Assembly (NCBI GenBank): GCA_034435035.1
Contig: DAOTXW010000081.1
Coordinates: 149,775-213,774 of the forward strand
Direction of reading: 5' to 3'
From: JAHEME01 sp034435035
GTDB lineage: Bacteria > Chloroflexota > Anaerolineae > Aggregatilineales > UBA3940
Length of the DNA: 64,000 nt
The position numbers and the translations under genes are program-made. This document shows positions 33,747 to 42,757 of the stretch, piece by piece. The notes beneath the pieces were generated by a model. The model was not told the origin of the DNA. It was given only the letters and a program-made list of their open reading frames with translations, and searched no databases. The first letter of the stretch is position 1; each line of letters begins with the position of its first letter.

Positions 33747-34975
33747 CCGCGCGCCTCTACTCCAGCCGGCGGCAGCGTCCCGGCGGCGAGCCGGAGCGCC
33801 TCCTCCAGCGCGGCCTGTGTGGCTCCAATACCGCCGCCCTGCGCGAAATCCGGGCGTCCACCCCCGCGACCAGCCCCCAGCGCAGCCAGCGCAGCACGCA
33901 GCGGCATGTTCATGTCCAGATCCACATCGGCGCTGCGAGCGGCAAACACCTGGGCCCGGTCGCCGGCCGCTGCCAGCAGGACGATGAGTCCGGGCTGCTG
34001 AATCAGGCGGCTGGCCAGCCCGCGCACGTCCTCAGCCGGGCGATCAGCATACACCCGGCTGATCAGCCGGATGCTCCCCCGATTCTCAGCCGATGCCAGC
34101 AGGGCGGGGATTTCGAGCTCGGTCAGCGCTGCGCGCGCGCGCTTGAGATCGGACTGTGCGGCCTTCAGGTCAGCCTGCAAGCGCTCGATCGCGCCCGGCA
34201 CTTCCTCCGGCCCGGTTGTGAAGGCCGAGGCCAGCTTGCCCACCAACGCGTTCTTGAAACGATAATCGGCCAGTGCGCGCCCGCCGCAGCAGAACTCTAC
34301 CCGGCTGCCCTCCCGGTGTCTCTCCACCCGGATGATCTTGATCAGCCCGATCTCGCCTGTGCGGGCGACGTGCGTGCCCCCGCAGGCTGTGAGGTCAAAA
34401 TCCTGGATCTCGATCACGCGCAGGCCATCGGTGGCAAGATGCCCCGGAATGCGCCGGATGCGGGTGCCCAGCTGCCGGGCTTCCGCCTCACTGACCACCC
34501 GCTCGGTCACCGGGCGGTTTGTGATCACAATATGGTTGGCAAGCTCCTCAACGCGCTCGGTGGCCAGCGCGTCCGGCAGAGCCTGATCCAGATCGATGGT
34601 GACTGTGCTGCCCAGGTGAAAACTCGTGGTGTTGGCCCCGACGACCTCGACAAAGGCCTGGGTCAGAATGTGCTGGCCGGTATGCTGCTGCATATGATCG
34701 AAGCGGCGGGGCCAGTCCACCTGACAGTCCGCCTGGTCCCCCACCACCGGCGCGTCCAGCACATGCAGGATGGCATGGTCGCTTTCACGGATCTGCACAT
34801 CGATCACACGGGCTCCTGCCAGCATCCCGTGATCAGGCGGCTGCCCGCCGCCAGCCGGATAGAAATAGGTTCGATCCAGCACCACCGCGGGGTTGTCCCC
34901 CTCCTGTGTGCGCTCGACGATGCGGGCGACGAACGCGGTGATATATGAATCATGATAGTACAGGCGCTCGGTCAT
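33743..34975 (-). CDS. AlaX-type alanyl-tRNA editing protein with DHHA1-like C-terminus
   Basis: 410 residues. The N-terminal half has the editing-domain signatures FYPAGGGQPPDHG, HTGQH (H98, H102) and CGGTH (C198, H202), which bind zinc and clear Ser/Gly mischarged from tRNA-Ala. A coiled linker (about 245-285) and a DHHA1-like C-terminal domain (QGGGIGATQAALEEAL) make it the long AlaX type. It lacks the alanylation domain of AlaRS, so it acts in trans. It follows the esterase gene by 41 bp and is coupled to the MBL-fold gene. Confidence 0.9.
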   Translation of the reverse strand: MTERLYYHDSYITAFVARIVERTQEGDNPAVVLDRTYFYPAGGGQPPDHGMLAGARVIDVQIRESDHAILHVLDAPVVGDQADCQVDWPRRFDHMQQHTGQHILTQAFVEVVGANTTSFHLGSTVTIDLDQALPDALATERVEELANHIVITNRPVTERVVSEAEARQLGTRIRRIPGHLATDGLRVIEIQDFDLTACGGTHVARTGEIGLIKIIRVERHREGSRVEFCCGGRALADYRFKNALVGKLASAFTTGPEEVPGAIERLQADLKAAQSDLKRARAALTELEIPALLASAENRGSIRLISRVYADRPAEDVRGLASRLIQQPGLIVLLAAAGDRAQVFAARSADVDLDMNMPLRAALAALGAGRGGGRPDFAQGGGIGATQAALEEALRLAAGTLPPAGVEARG

Positions 34976-35016
34976 CAGATGTTGCCGCTCCGTCGGGCAG
35001 CGTAAGCCACACCGTC

Positions 35017-36078
35017 TCAGGGGCTGGCAGTGTGGCAGCTAGGGTACTCAATGACCTGCCGGGGCCAGTTCGCCGCGTAGAATGCCAGATAGTCAGCGGT
35101 GTGGGCTGCCCAGTAGTCCTCGCTGTGAGCGCCCACCGGGTTCACCACATAATCCGGCTCGATGCCACGCCGGCGCAGCCGCTCGGCAAAGTCGCCAATG
35201 CTCACATCCACCAGGCTGTCCTGAACGCCGTGATCCAGGTAGATGCGCAGCTCGTCAATGCCGCCTGCTCTGTCTACCAGGTTGTTGGGATTCTTATCAG
35301 TGGAGTACTCAGCATCATAGAAAAATGCGCTGTGGCCGCCCACCTGCCCAAAGAGGTCGGGGTGGCTGAAAGCGATCCAGAAAGCCCAGTACCCCCCGCG
35401 CGACAGCCCGCCAATGGCGCGCATCTGCGGATCGTTCCAGGTGCACAGGCTTGATTCGACGGCCGGGATCAGATCGCTGACGATCATCTCCGGGAATGGG
35501 CCGGCGTCCCAGGGGTAGTTCGCGTCGTTGCCATTGGGCATGACGATGATCAGGGGCGGCAGCGATCCGCGCTGGTAGCCCAGATCCGCCGCCTCGGTCA
35601 GGCCCATCCTCACCCACTGGGCATCGTCCATGCCCTCCCCCAACCCATGCAGCATATACAGGATGGGGTAGCGCCGCTCTGTCACCGCGTAGCAGGGGGG
35701 CAGGTAGACGCGGTAGCGCACTTCATGAGCAGCCGCCGGGCTGTAAAGAACATCTTCGATCACCTGCCCCCGGGTCTCATCGCACGGAGGTGTCGTCGCG
35801 GTCGGCACGGGTGTCGGAGTGGAAGTTGGAGCAGCTGTTGCGCCGAACGGCGTCAGTGTCGGCGTCGGGAATCCCTGTACGGTCGAGGGCGGCGTCACAC
35901 TGGGCGTCATCGGCAGGGGAGAAGGCGCTGCGGAAGATTGCAACGTTGGCAGGTGACCAGGCGTCAGGTAATACCCCGGCTGCAGACGTTCACAGGCGGC
36001 GGTCAAAACAGCGGTCAGACTGGTCAGCAGCACCAGAATGGGAGTTCGCAAGCCGGTCACGGAGGGGATTATAGCCAT
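35017..36078 (-). CDS. Esterase-D/enterochelin-esterase-type lipoprotein hydrolase
   Basis: 353 residues. A signal peptide ends in the lipobox LTAAC (Cys29), followed by a Pro/Thr linker (about 40-95). The alpha/beta-hydrolase domain has YPILYMLHGLGEGMDDAQW, the nucleophile Ser226 in GGLSRGGY, an acid near 282-287 (LDHGVQDS) and His318 (GAHSEDYW): a full triad. Substrate unknown; the family includes feruloyl esterases and acyl-ester hydrolases. It faces the divergent tetR gene across about 100 bp. Confidence 0.85.
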   Translation of the reverse strand: MAIIPSVTGLRTPILVLLTSLTAVLTAACERLQPGYYLTPGHLPTLQSSAAPSPLPMTPSVTPPSTVQGFPTPTLTPFGATAAPTSTPTPVPTATTPPCDETRGQVIEDVLYSPAAAHEVRYRVYLPPCYAVTERRYPILYMLHGLGEGMDDAQWVRMGLTEAADLGYQRGSLPPLIIVMPNGNDANYPWDAGPFPEMIVSDLIPAVESSLCTWNDPQMRAIGGLSRGGYWAFWIAFSHPDLFGQVGGHSAFFYDAEYSTDKNPNNLVDRAGGIDELRIYLDHGVQDSLVDVSIGDFAERLRRRGIEPDYVVNPVGAHSEDYWAAHTADYLAFYAANWPRQVIEYPSCHTASP

Positions 36079-36103
36079 CCCCCAGCAGCAGACGCAACCG
36101 GGC

Positions 36104-36132
36104 TTGACAGGCCCTGTCGCAGGTGTTATGAT
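36104..36132 (+). promoter_or_regulatory. Strong sigma-70 promoter of the tetR-ABC operon
   Basis: Perfect TTGACA (36104-36109), a 17-base spacer and TATGAT (36127-36132). It fixes the tetR start downstream: an in-frame ATG at 36128 lies within the -10 box and cannot be used from this promoter. Confidence 0.85.
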
Positions 36133-36134
36133 AC

Positions 36135-36150
36135 GAACGAACGTTCATTC
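36135..36150 (+). promoter_or_regulatory. TetR-type operator
   Basis: GAACGAACGTTCATTC, a near-palindrome centred on GAACGTTC with one mismatched pair, placed just after the -10 box over the expected transcription start. Its position before tetR suggests autorepression of the whole export operon. Confidence 0.7.
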
Positions 36151-36181
36151 ATTAATCGTATCAACTGTACACATTTCACCC

Positions 36182-36841
36182 ATGCGCCCCACTCCCGATC
36201 CCCTGCCAGGCCGAGGCGAACAGACTCGCCAGAGCATTCTGGATGCAGCAGAGAGCCTGTTCCTATCCAACGGATTCAATGGAACCAGCATGCGCCAGAT
36301 CGCCGACCGCGCCGGTGGCATCGCAGTGGGCGGCATCTACAACCATTTCAGCAGCAAGGAAGAGATCTTCCGCGCCCTGCTGGAGGCCCGCAGCCCTTAT
36401 GGCCGCGTCATCGAGGCGCTGCTCGGCCTGAGGGGAGACAGCGGCCCGGAGCTGATCCGGCAGGCATTCGTCGGGATGCAGGGGATCATCGCGAAGAACG
36501 CTCGCTTCTTCGGACTGGTGATGATCGACATGCGCGAATTTGAGGGCAGCACGGTGCGGGCGCTGATCGGCGGGGTGATCCCGTACATGATAGAGTTCGG
36601 GCGGCGAGTCCGGGCGGCGGGCGGAATGCGGGCGGACATCGGCGAACTGGTGTTCGTTCGGTCGTTCGCTATGCTGCTGATGGGCTACATGCTCACCCAG
36701 ATCATTGCCTTCTCCAACGGGCAGATGATGCTGCCAGGCATTCCCCCCGACCTGCAGCAGATGGATGATGAATCCTGGGCAGCTGCCCTGATCGACGGCT
36801 TCCTGTACGGGGTAGCAGACCAGAAAGCGCGTGACGCATGA
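36182..36841 (+). CDS. TetR-family transcriptional repressor
   Basis: 219 residues. The N-terminal helix-turn-helix (TRQSILDAAESLFLSNGF, then IADRAGGIAVGGIYNHFSSK) is classical TetR; the ligand-binding half has no readable ligand specificity. I start at the ATG at 36182 because the promoter and operator lie at 36104-36150. The stop overlaps the permease ATG (ATGA), so it likely represses its own ABC export operon and responds to an exported compound (inference). Confidence 0.9.
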   Translation: MRPTPDPLPGRGEQTRQSILDAAESLFLSNGFNGTSMRQIADRAGGIAVGGIYNHFSSKEEIFRALLEARSPYGRVIEALLGLRGDSGPELIRQAFVGMQGIIAKNARFFGLVMIDMREFEGSTVRALIGGVIPYMIEFGRRVRAAGGMRADIGELVFVRSFAMLLMGYMLTQIIAFSNGQMMLPGIPPDLQQMDDESWAAALIDGFLYGVADQKARDA

Positions 36842-37938
36842 TCGCCCGGACCCTGGCCGTGATGCGCAAGGAATTCCTGCACATCATGCGGGACCCCGGG
36901 ACACTGGTATTGATCTTTGTGATCCCGATCATCCAGATGACACTGCTCGGCTACGCGGCGCGTACCGATATCGACAACATCAGTCTGGCCGTGCTGGACG
37001 GAGACCGCACCCCTCAGAGCCGGGCGCTGCTGCGCGCCTTCGAGGCGACTTCCTATTTTCAGATCAGCCACTACGCGCAGAGCGAGGCTGAGATGGCCGC
37101 GCTGCTGGACAGCGGCGAGGTCCGCGCCGCCCTGGTTATCCCACAGGCTTACGGGAGCCGCCTTCTGTCGGGTCACGGCGTGGAGGTCGGCTTCATTCTG
37201 GATGGTTCCGACCCCACTGTGGCCAACAGCGCACTGGCGGCAGCACTGCAGACCGGTCAGGCTCAGGCCCGGCTCCACAGCCTGCCGGGCCGCCACTCGC
37301 TAGAAGTCCGGCCGACCGTGTGGTATAACCCCGGGTTGGAAAGCGTCAACTACATGATCCCGGCCCTGATGGGGATGATTCTCCAGTTTCTGGCCACCCT
37401 CGTCACCTCGATGGCGATCGTGCGCGAACGCGAGCACGGCACACTTGAGCAGCTCATTGTCACCCCCATCCGCCCCCTGGAGCTGGTGGTGGGTAAGACA
37501 GTTCCTTATGTCTTCCTGTCCTTCGTCGATTTTCTGGAAGTACTGGTGATCGGGGTTGTCTGGTTTGGCGTGCCGATTCGGGGCAGCATCGGGCTGCTGC
37601 TGGCGCTGGCCGGCCTGTTCCTGCTGGGTTCGCTGGGGATCGGCATCCTGATCTCGACGGGCGCGCATACCCAGCAGGAAGCTATGCTGATGAGCTTCCT
37701 GTTCTTGATGCCATCGATTTTCCTGTCCGGTTTCTTCTTCCCGCTGGAAGCAATGCCATGGGGGCTGCACGTCCTGAGCTACTTCATCCCACTGCGCTAC
37801 ATGCTGATCATCATCCGCAGCATCGTGCTCAAGGGGGTGGGGCTGGCCCCCCTGCGCAGCGAGGTACTGATCCTGTCCGTATTCTGTGTGCTAATCCTCC
37901 TCCAGGCCGCGCGACGTTTCCGCAAGAGCCTGGATTGA
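36838..37938 (+). CDS. ABC-2 type export permease (YbhR/YhhJ-like)
   Basis: 366 residues with one N-terminal membrane helix, a large outer loop (about 50-175) and five C-terminal helices; VREREHGTLEQLIVTPIRPL is the ABC-2 permease signature. It pairs with the two ATPases downstream. Only one permease is encoded here, so the channel would be a homodimer or need a second subunit from elsewhere. Coupled to tetR by a 4-bp overlap. Confidence 0.9.
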   Translation: MIARTLAVMRKEFLHIMRDPGTLVLIFVIPIIQMTLLGYAARTDIDNISLAVLDGDRTPQSRALLRAFEATSYFQISHYAQSEAEMAALLDSGEVRAALVIPQAYGSRLLSGHGVEVGFILDGSDPTVANSALAAALQTGQAQARLHSLPGRHSLEVRPTVWYNPGLESVNYMIPALMGMILQFLATLVTSMAIVREREHGTLEQLIVTPIRPLELVVGKTVPYVFLSFVDFLEVLVIGVVWFGVPIRGSIGLLLALAGLFLLGSLGIGILISTGAHTQQEAMLMSFLFLMPSIFLSGFFFPLEAMPWGLHVLSYFIPLRYMLIIIRSIVLKGVGLAPLRSEVLILSVFCVLILLQAARRFRKSLD

Positions 37939-37991
37939 ACTGCTAATCCAATTAACAAGGAAGGGGCCGCGATCAACGGCTGCCCACTGGC

Positions 37992-38972
37992 ATGACAACT
38001 AACTCAGCGTCACCTGAAGTGATCATCCGGACACAGAACCTGCGCCGCGAGTTCGGGCGAGGCAAGATCGTCGCCGTTGATGACCTGAACCTGACGGTTT
38101 TCAAGGGCGAGATATTTGGCCTGGTGGGGCCGGATGGCGCCGGCAAGACCACCACCCTGCGCCTGCTGGCCGCCATCATGGATCCCACAGCGGGCAGCGC
38201 CACCATCGCCGGCTTCGACACCGTCAAAGACCCGGAAGCCATCAAGGCACGCATCGGCTACATGGCTCAGGTATTCAGCCTCTACCGCGATCTATCGGTG
38301 AACGAAAACCTCGGCTTTTTCGCAGATGTCTACGGGGTCACCGGCCCGGTCCGCCGCGAACGCATCAGACGCCTGCTTGACTTTGCCCGGCTGGGCGGCG
38401 AGTTCAGCAAACGGCGGGCGGGCCGCCTGTCGGGCGGCATGCAGAAGAAGCTCGGCCTGGCCTGCACCCTGATCCACGAACCCGAGATCCTGTATCTGGA
38501 TGAGCCGACCACCGGCGTCGATCCGGTGTCCCGCCGCGAGTTCTGGGACATCCTGACCGAGCTGCACGTCCAGGGTGTGACCATCGTGGTGAGCACACCC
38601 TACATGGACGAGGCCGAGCGCTGTTCGCGCGTCGGGCTGATGTACCGCGGGCAGCTGATCGAGGTCGATACGCCGGCGGGCATCCGGGGTGGGCTGGCAG
38701 GACATGTCCTCGAATTCAACCCCGGCGACCGCCGCCGGGCCCGTCAGATCCTTCAGGCAACTCCCGGCATCCGGGAAGTGCAGTCCTTTGGCGAGCTGCT
38801 CCATGTCTTTGTAGACGATGTAGCCGCAGGCCAGGACACGATCCGGCGCGTGCTTGGGGAGGCTGGCCTGCCAGTTAGCGGGATGCGCCAGATCGAGCCG
38901 CGCATGGAAGAGGCCTTCATCTCACGGATCCGGCAGCGCACCCGTGAGGAGCAGGAGTCGTCCCATGACTGA
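37992..38972 (+). CDS. ABC transporter ATPase, H-loop altered
   Basis: 326 residues with Walker A GPDGAGKTT (46-54), signature LSGGM (146-150) and Walker B ILYLDEP (166-172). The H-loop reads STPYMDEAE with Pro203 where the catalytic His normally stands, so this half is probably weakly active or regulatory. It corresponds to the first half of fused YbhF-like ATPases. The next ATPase gene overlaps its end by 8 bp. Confidence 0.9.
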   Translation: MTTNSASPEVIIRTQNLRREFGRGKIVAVDDLNLTVFKGEIFGLVGPDGAGKTTTLRLLAAIMDPTAGSATIAGFDTVKDPEAIKARIGYMAQVFSLYRDLSVNENLGFFADVYGVTGPVRRERIRRLLDFARLGGEFSKRRAGRLSGGMQKKLGLACTLIHEPEILYLDEPTTGVDPVSRREFWDILTELHVQGVTIVVSTPYMDEAERCSRVGLMYRGQLIEVDTPAGIRGGLAGHVLEFNPGDRRRARQILQATPGIREVQSFGELLHVFVDDVAAGQDTIRRVLGEAGLPVSGMRQIEPRMEEAFISRIRQRTREEQESSHD

Positions 38973-39948
38973 GGTTGTCGATCGCCCCACCCGTGTCGAG
39001 GCATCGCCCGGCGATGCCGTACGGGTGGAAAACCTGACCAAGGATTTCGGCCACTTCCGCGCCGTTGATCACATTTCTTTCCGCGTGCCCCGCAGGCAGA
39101 TCTTCGGCTTTCTCGGGCCCAATGGCTCCGGTAAGACGACTACGATCCGGATGCTGCTGGGGCTGCTGCATCCCAGCGCGGGCATGGCGCAGGTGCTGGG
39201 CAAGGACATCTCACGCCATGCCGATCAGGTCCGCCCGCGGCTTGGCTATATGTCCCAGCGCTTCAGCCTGTACGACGATCTGACCGTGCTGGAAAATCTG
39301 CGCTTTTATGGGCGCACCTACGGCCTCAAGCGCGAGCGTCTGCGCGAGCGCATTGACTTCGCGCTGCAGATGGCCGATCTGCGCGGGCGGGAGCGCGAGC
39401 GCACCCGCAACCTGTCCGGAGGATGGCGGCAGCGCCTGGCGCTGGGCGCCGCCATCCTGCACGAGCCGGAGCTTGTTTTCCTCGACGAGCCGACCGCGGG
39501 CGTGGATCCAGTGTCGCGTCGCGCCTTCTGGGACCTGCTGTACGAGATCGCCGCGCGTGGGACGACCATTTTCGTCACCACCCACTACATGGACGAGGCC
39601 GAACACTGCGAAGAACTGGCATTCATCCACGATGGGCATATCATCGCCCGCGGCTCGCCGCAGCATATCAAGGACACTATGATGCACGGGCAGGTGCTGG
39701 AGATCACGCCGGGGGATCCGGCAGAGGCGATGGCGATCCTGAACCGGGCCCGCCGTGAGGGGCAACTGCCCGTTGAGGAGATCGCCCTCTACGGCGCTCA
39801 GATCCATGTGATCGCCCCGGCGGTCGAACAGTACCGCCCGGCGATCGCCAGCATGCTGAGCACCGGGGGGGTGGAGCCAGGCCCGATGGATATCATCGCA
39901 CCCTCACTGGAAGACGTGTTTATCTCATGCATCCGGCGCGAAGGCTGA
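38965..39948 (+). CDS. ABC transporter ATPase, canonical
   Basis: 327 residues with Walker A GPNGSGKTT (51-59), signature LSGGW (150-154), Walker B LVFLDEP and an intact H-loop His207 (TTHYMDEAE). I start at the ATG at 38965 (GGAGCAGGAG upstream); a longer open frame lies within the previous gene. With the preceding ATPase it probably forms an asymmetric pair with one catalytic and one degenerate site. Confidence 0.9.
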   Translation: MTEVVDRPTRVEASPGDAVRVENLTKDFGHFRAVDHISFRVPRRQIFGFLGPNGSGKTTTIRMLLGLLHPSAGMAQVLGKDISRHADQVRPRLGYMSQRFSLYDDLTVLENLRFYGRTYGLKRERLRERIDFALQMADLRGRERERTRNLSGGWRQRLALGAAILHEPELVFLDEPTAGVDPVSRRAFWDLLYEIAARGTTIFVTTHYMDEAEHCEELAFIHDGHIIARGSPQHIKDTMMHGQVLEITPGDPAEAMAILNRARREGQLPVEEIALYGAQIHVIAPAVEQYRPAIASMLSTGGVEPGPMDIIAPSLEDVFISCIRREG

Positions 39949-39994
39949 AGCCGGGCAGGGCAGACCTCCCCCGCAGGGAGACCGGGAGCAGAGT

Positions 39995-41359
39995 ATGACC
40001 AGACAGCGCATTATCGGGATCGTCGTGATCGTAGTGCTGGCCCTTGCAGGCGCAGCGGCGGTGATCTACTTCAGTTCGGATGCTGCTGCTCGCCAGGAGC
40101 TGGAGGCCCGGTTTGAGGGCGGCGCCGGAGGGCCGGCGGGCAGGCTGCTCGTCTCAGGCTTCATCGAGGCTGACGAGGTCGAGCTGTCGCCAGAGGTGGG
40201 CGGGCGAGTCATCGAACGCCCCTACAACGAAGGCGACGAGGTCAACGCCGGCGATGTGGTGCTTCGCCTGAATGGCGCACAACTCGAGGCAGCCCGGGAT
40301 GCCGCCCGCGCCCGGCTTGACATTGCCATGGCCGAGCGTGACCTGCTGGAAGCCTCGCCGCGGCCCGAGATCATCGCACAGGCACAGGCGCAGGTCGCCC
40401 TTGCGCAGGCCGCGGTCGATGCCGCATCGGTCGCCGTGGCGAGCGCTGCATCCCTGGCAAATGAACCGCAGGACATTGAGCTGCAGGTCGTTGACGCCCG
40501 CACTCAGCTGGCCGTTGCCAGCGAGCAGCTGGTCGCGGCGGAGGTCCAGTTCACCTCCGCCGACCGGGCGCTTGAGATGTATTACTTCTCACTGGACGAG
40601 CTAAAGAACATCGAATACGCCGCTCTGCATCCGCACCGGCATGGGTTTGGTGAAGTGGATCTCGACCTGAGCCTGCCGCTGAGCAGCACCCTGTCTCCCC
40701 AGCGATATGACCAGGCACTGGCGAGCCTGAACAGCGCGCGGGAGTCGGTACAGGGCGCCCAGGAGCTGCTCACGACGCTCGAAAACTTTAGGGACAACCC
40801 CGCCGCCCTCCTGGCGCAGGTGGCCGATGCCAGCGCGCGCCTGCAGAGCAGCCAGGCCTCGCTGGAGCGGGCGCAGGCGGACCTGGCAGCTCTGCGCAGC
40901 GGCGCCAGCCCGGAAGATCTGGCGATAGCTGATGCCCGGATCGCGGAGGCGCAGGCCGCGGTAGCCGCGATCGATGAGCAGATCGCCCGTCTGACGCTTC
41001 GCTCGCCGATCGGGGCTATCGTGCTTGAAGAAACCGTCCACGTGGGCGAGCTGGCAGTCCCCGGTACGCCGGTGATCACGCTGGCCAACCTCGACCGGGT
41101 GGAACTGACAGTGTATCTGCCAGCCGACCAGCTCAACCGGGTGCGGCTGGATCAAGATGTCATCGTCACGGTGGACTCCTTCCCCGACCGCGAGTTTGAC
41201 GGCGTGGTGGTCCACATCGCCGACGAAGCGGAATTTACGCCCCGTGGTGTGCAGACCCGCGAGGAACGCGTCAATCTTGTCTTTGCCGTCCGCATCCGCC
41301 TTGACAACCCCGATCACGCGCTCAAGCCTGGCATGCCCGCTGACGCGCATTTCCAGTAG
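39995..41359 (+). CDS. HlyD/EmrA-type membrane fusion protein, membrane-anchored
   Basis: 454 residues: an N-terminal membrane helix (about 5-26), a split biotinyl-lipoyl domain (FIEADEVELSPEVGGRVIER near 51 and LRSPIGAIVLEETVHVGE near 342), a long coiled coil (about 100-330) and a beta-barrel (LNRVRLDQDVIVTVDSFPD). It links the permease to the outer layer or substrate. A second, lipid-anchored paralogue follows directly. Confidence 0.85.
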   Translation: MTRQRIIGIVVIVVLALAGAAAVIYFSSDAAARQELEARFEGGAGGPAGRLLVSGFIEADEVELSPEVGGRVIERPYNEGDEVNAGDVVLRLNGAQLEAARDAARARLDIAMAERDLLEASPRPEIIAQAQAQVALAQAAVDAASVAVASAASLANEPQDIELQVVDARTQLAVASEQLVAAEVQFTSADRALEMYYFSLDELKNIEYAALHPHRHGFGEVDLDLSLPLSSTLSPQRYDQALASLNSARESVQGAQELLTTLENFRDNPAALLAQVADASARLQSSQASLERAQADLAALRSGASPEDLAIADARIAEAQAAVAAIDEQIARLTLRSPIGAIVLEETVHVGELAVPGTPVITLANLDRVELTVYLPADQLNRVRLDQDVIVTVDSFPDREFDGVVVHIADEAEFTPRGVQTREERVNLVFAVRIRLDNPDHALKPGMPADAHFQ

Positions 41360-41369
41360 GAGATGGGTC

Positions 41370-42689
41370 GTGAGAATCCGTAAGTTCCTCTCAATTCATC
41401 TCGCCATCCAGCAGGGCCTCACAGCCGGGCTGGCACTGCTGCTGGCTGCCTGCTCCGGGCTTCCGCGGCTGGCGGGCGCAGCGCCCACCGAGGAAACCCT
41501 CGAGCCGCTGCAGGCCTCCGGCTTCCTGGAAGCGGAAGAGGTCAGCGTGGTCGCCGAGTCCGGCGGGTGGGTCGCCGAAGTGCTGGCGGATGAAGCCGAA
41601 CCGGTCATGCAGGGGCAGGTGCTCATCCGGCTGGACGATGGGCTTCTGCAGGCCGAACGCGCGCGCGCCGAAGCAGCAGTCGGCGTAGCCCGGGCCAACC
41701 TCGCCAGCCTGCGAGCCGGCGCGGATCCTGAAGAACTGGCGGCCGCTCAGGCCGCCATCGATGAAGCCGAGGCCGCCCTGAAAGGGGCGCAGTACGCCGC
41801 CGGCAGCGCCTGGGCAGCGGCCTCCAACCCGCAGGCAGTGGATGTCCAGATCGTGGCTGCGGAGACTCAGGTGGCCCTGGCTGCCCGCCAGATCGAGATC
41901 GCCCAGTCGCAGTTGGAAGAAGCCCGCGTGAAGCTCGGCTGGCTGCGAACTGTCGATGCCGACTTTGATGGCGATTCGGATGCACAGGATCAGGATGAGC
42001 TCGCCATCGAGTTCCAGGAATATACGGTCCAGATACTGGAGGCAAACGTTCGGGCCGCCCAGGCCCAGTTCAACGGCGCGCAGGAAAAGCTGGACCTGCT
42101 GCGCGCGCAGCGTGAGCGGCCACTGTCGGCGCTCGCCCAGGCGAATGCAGCTCAGTCACAGGTCGGTATCGCCGAGGCACGGGTTCAGCTGGCGCAGGCG
42201 CGCTACGATCTGGTTGCCAATGGAGCCCTGCCGGAGGAGATTGCCATCGCTGAGGCGCAGGTGGCCCTGGCCGAAGCGCAGGTGGCCTTGATTGACGCGC
42301 AGATCGCCCAATTGACCCTGATCGCGCCCATCGAGGGCCTGGTCGCAACCCGTGCTGTGGAAGTCGGCGAGACCGCACAGCCCGGTGTGGCCCTGATGAC
42401 CATCTCCGACCTCAGCCAGCTTAAGCTGGTGGTTTACATCCCGGAAACCCGGATCGGCCAGGTGCGGGTCGGCGCGCCGGCAGATGTCAGCGTCGATTCT
42501 TACCCCGGCGAGACGTTCCGCGGCGTCGTGACGTTCGTCGCCCGTGAAGCGGAGTTCACCCCGCGCAACGTCCAGACCGAGGAGGAGCGCGTCAGCCTGG
42601 TCTTCGCTGTCGAGATCACCCTTGAGAACGTGGATGGGCGCCTCAAGCCGGGGATGCCCGCCGACGCGACCATCAGCATCCTGCGTTGA
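41370..42689 (+). CDS. HlyD/EmrA-type membrane fusion lipoprotein
   Basis: 439 residues. The signal peptide ends in the lipobox LLLAAC, so this copy is lipid-anchored, unlike the upstream one. It has the same lipoyl (FLEAEEVSVVAESGGWVAEV), coiled-coil and barrel layout (IGQVRVGAPADVSVDSYPGE). I start at the GTG at 41370 with AGGAGAT five bases upstream; the longer open frame to 41157 lies inside the previous gene. Last gene of the tetR operon. Confidence 0.85.
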   Translation: MRIRKFLSIHLAIQQGLTAGLALLLAACSGLPRLAGAAPTEETLEPLQASGFLEAEEVSVVAESGGWVAEVLADEAEPVMQGQVLIRLDDGLLQAERARAEAAVGVARANLASLRAGADPEELAAAQAAIDEAEAALKGAQYAAGSAWAAASNPQAVDVQIVAAETQVALAARQIEIAQSQLEEARVKLGWLRTVDADFDGDSDAQDQDELAIEFQEYTVQILEANVRAAQAQFNGAQEKLDLLRAQRERPLSALAQANAAQSQVGIAEARVQLAQARYDLVANGALPEEIAIAEAQVALAEAQVALIDAQIAQLTLIAPIEGLVATRAVEVGETAQPGVALMTISDLSQLKLVVYIPETRIGQVRVGAPADVSVDSYPGETFRGVVTFVAREAEFTPRNVQTEEERVSLVFAVEITLENVDGRLKPGMPADATISILR

Positions 42690-42705
42690 TGCGCGGAGCA
42701 GGCCG

Positions 42706-42751
42706 GCGCAGGGCAGCCAGGCAAGAAGTTATGCCCCGTGCTGCCCTGCGC
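42706..42751. terminator. 12-bp stem-loop between convergent operons
   Basis: GCGCAGGGCAGC (42706-42717) pairs with GCTGCCCTGCGC (42740-42751) around a 22-base loop, midway between the ends of the export operon (plus) and hpt (minus). No T-run follows on either strand, so termination may be partial or Rho-assisted. Confidence 0.55.
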
Positions 42752-42757
42752 TGATTC

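Noticed and set aside
38854..38964. N-terminal extension of the second ABC ATPase
   Set aside because: Lies within the first ATPase gene; the ATG at 38965 has a ribosome site and begins the normal domain.
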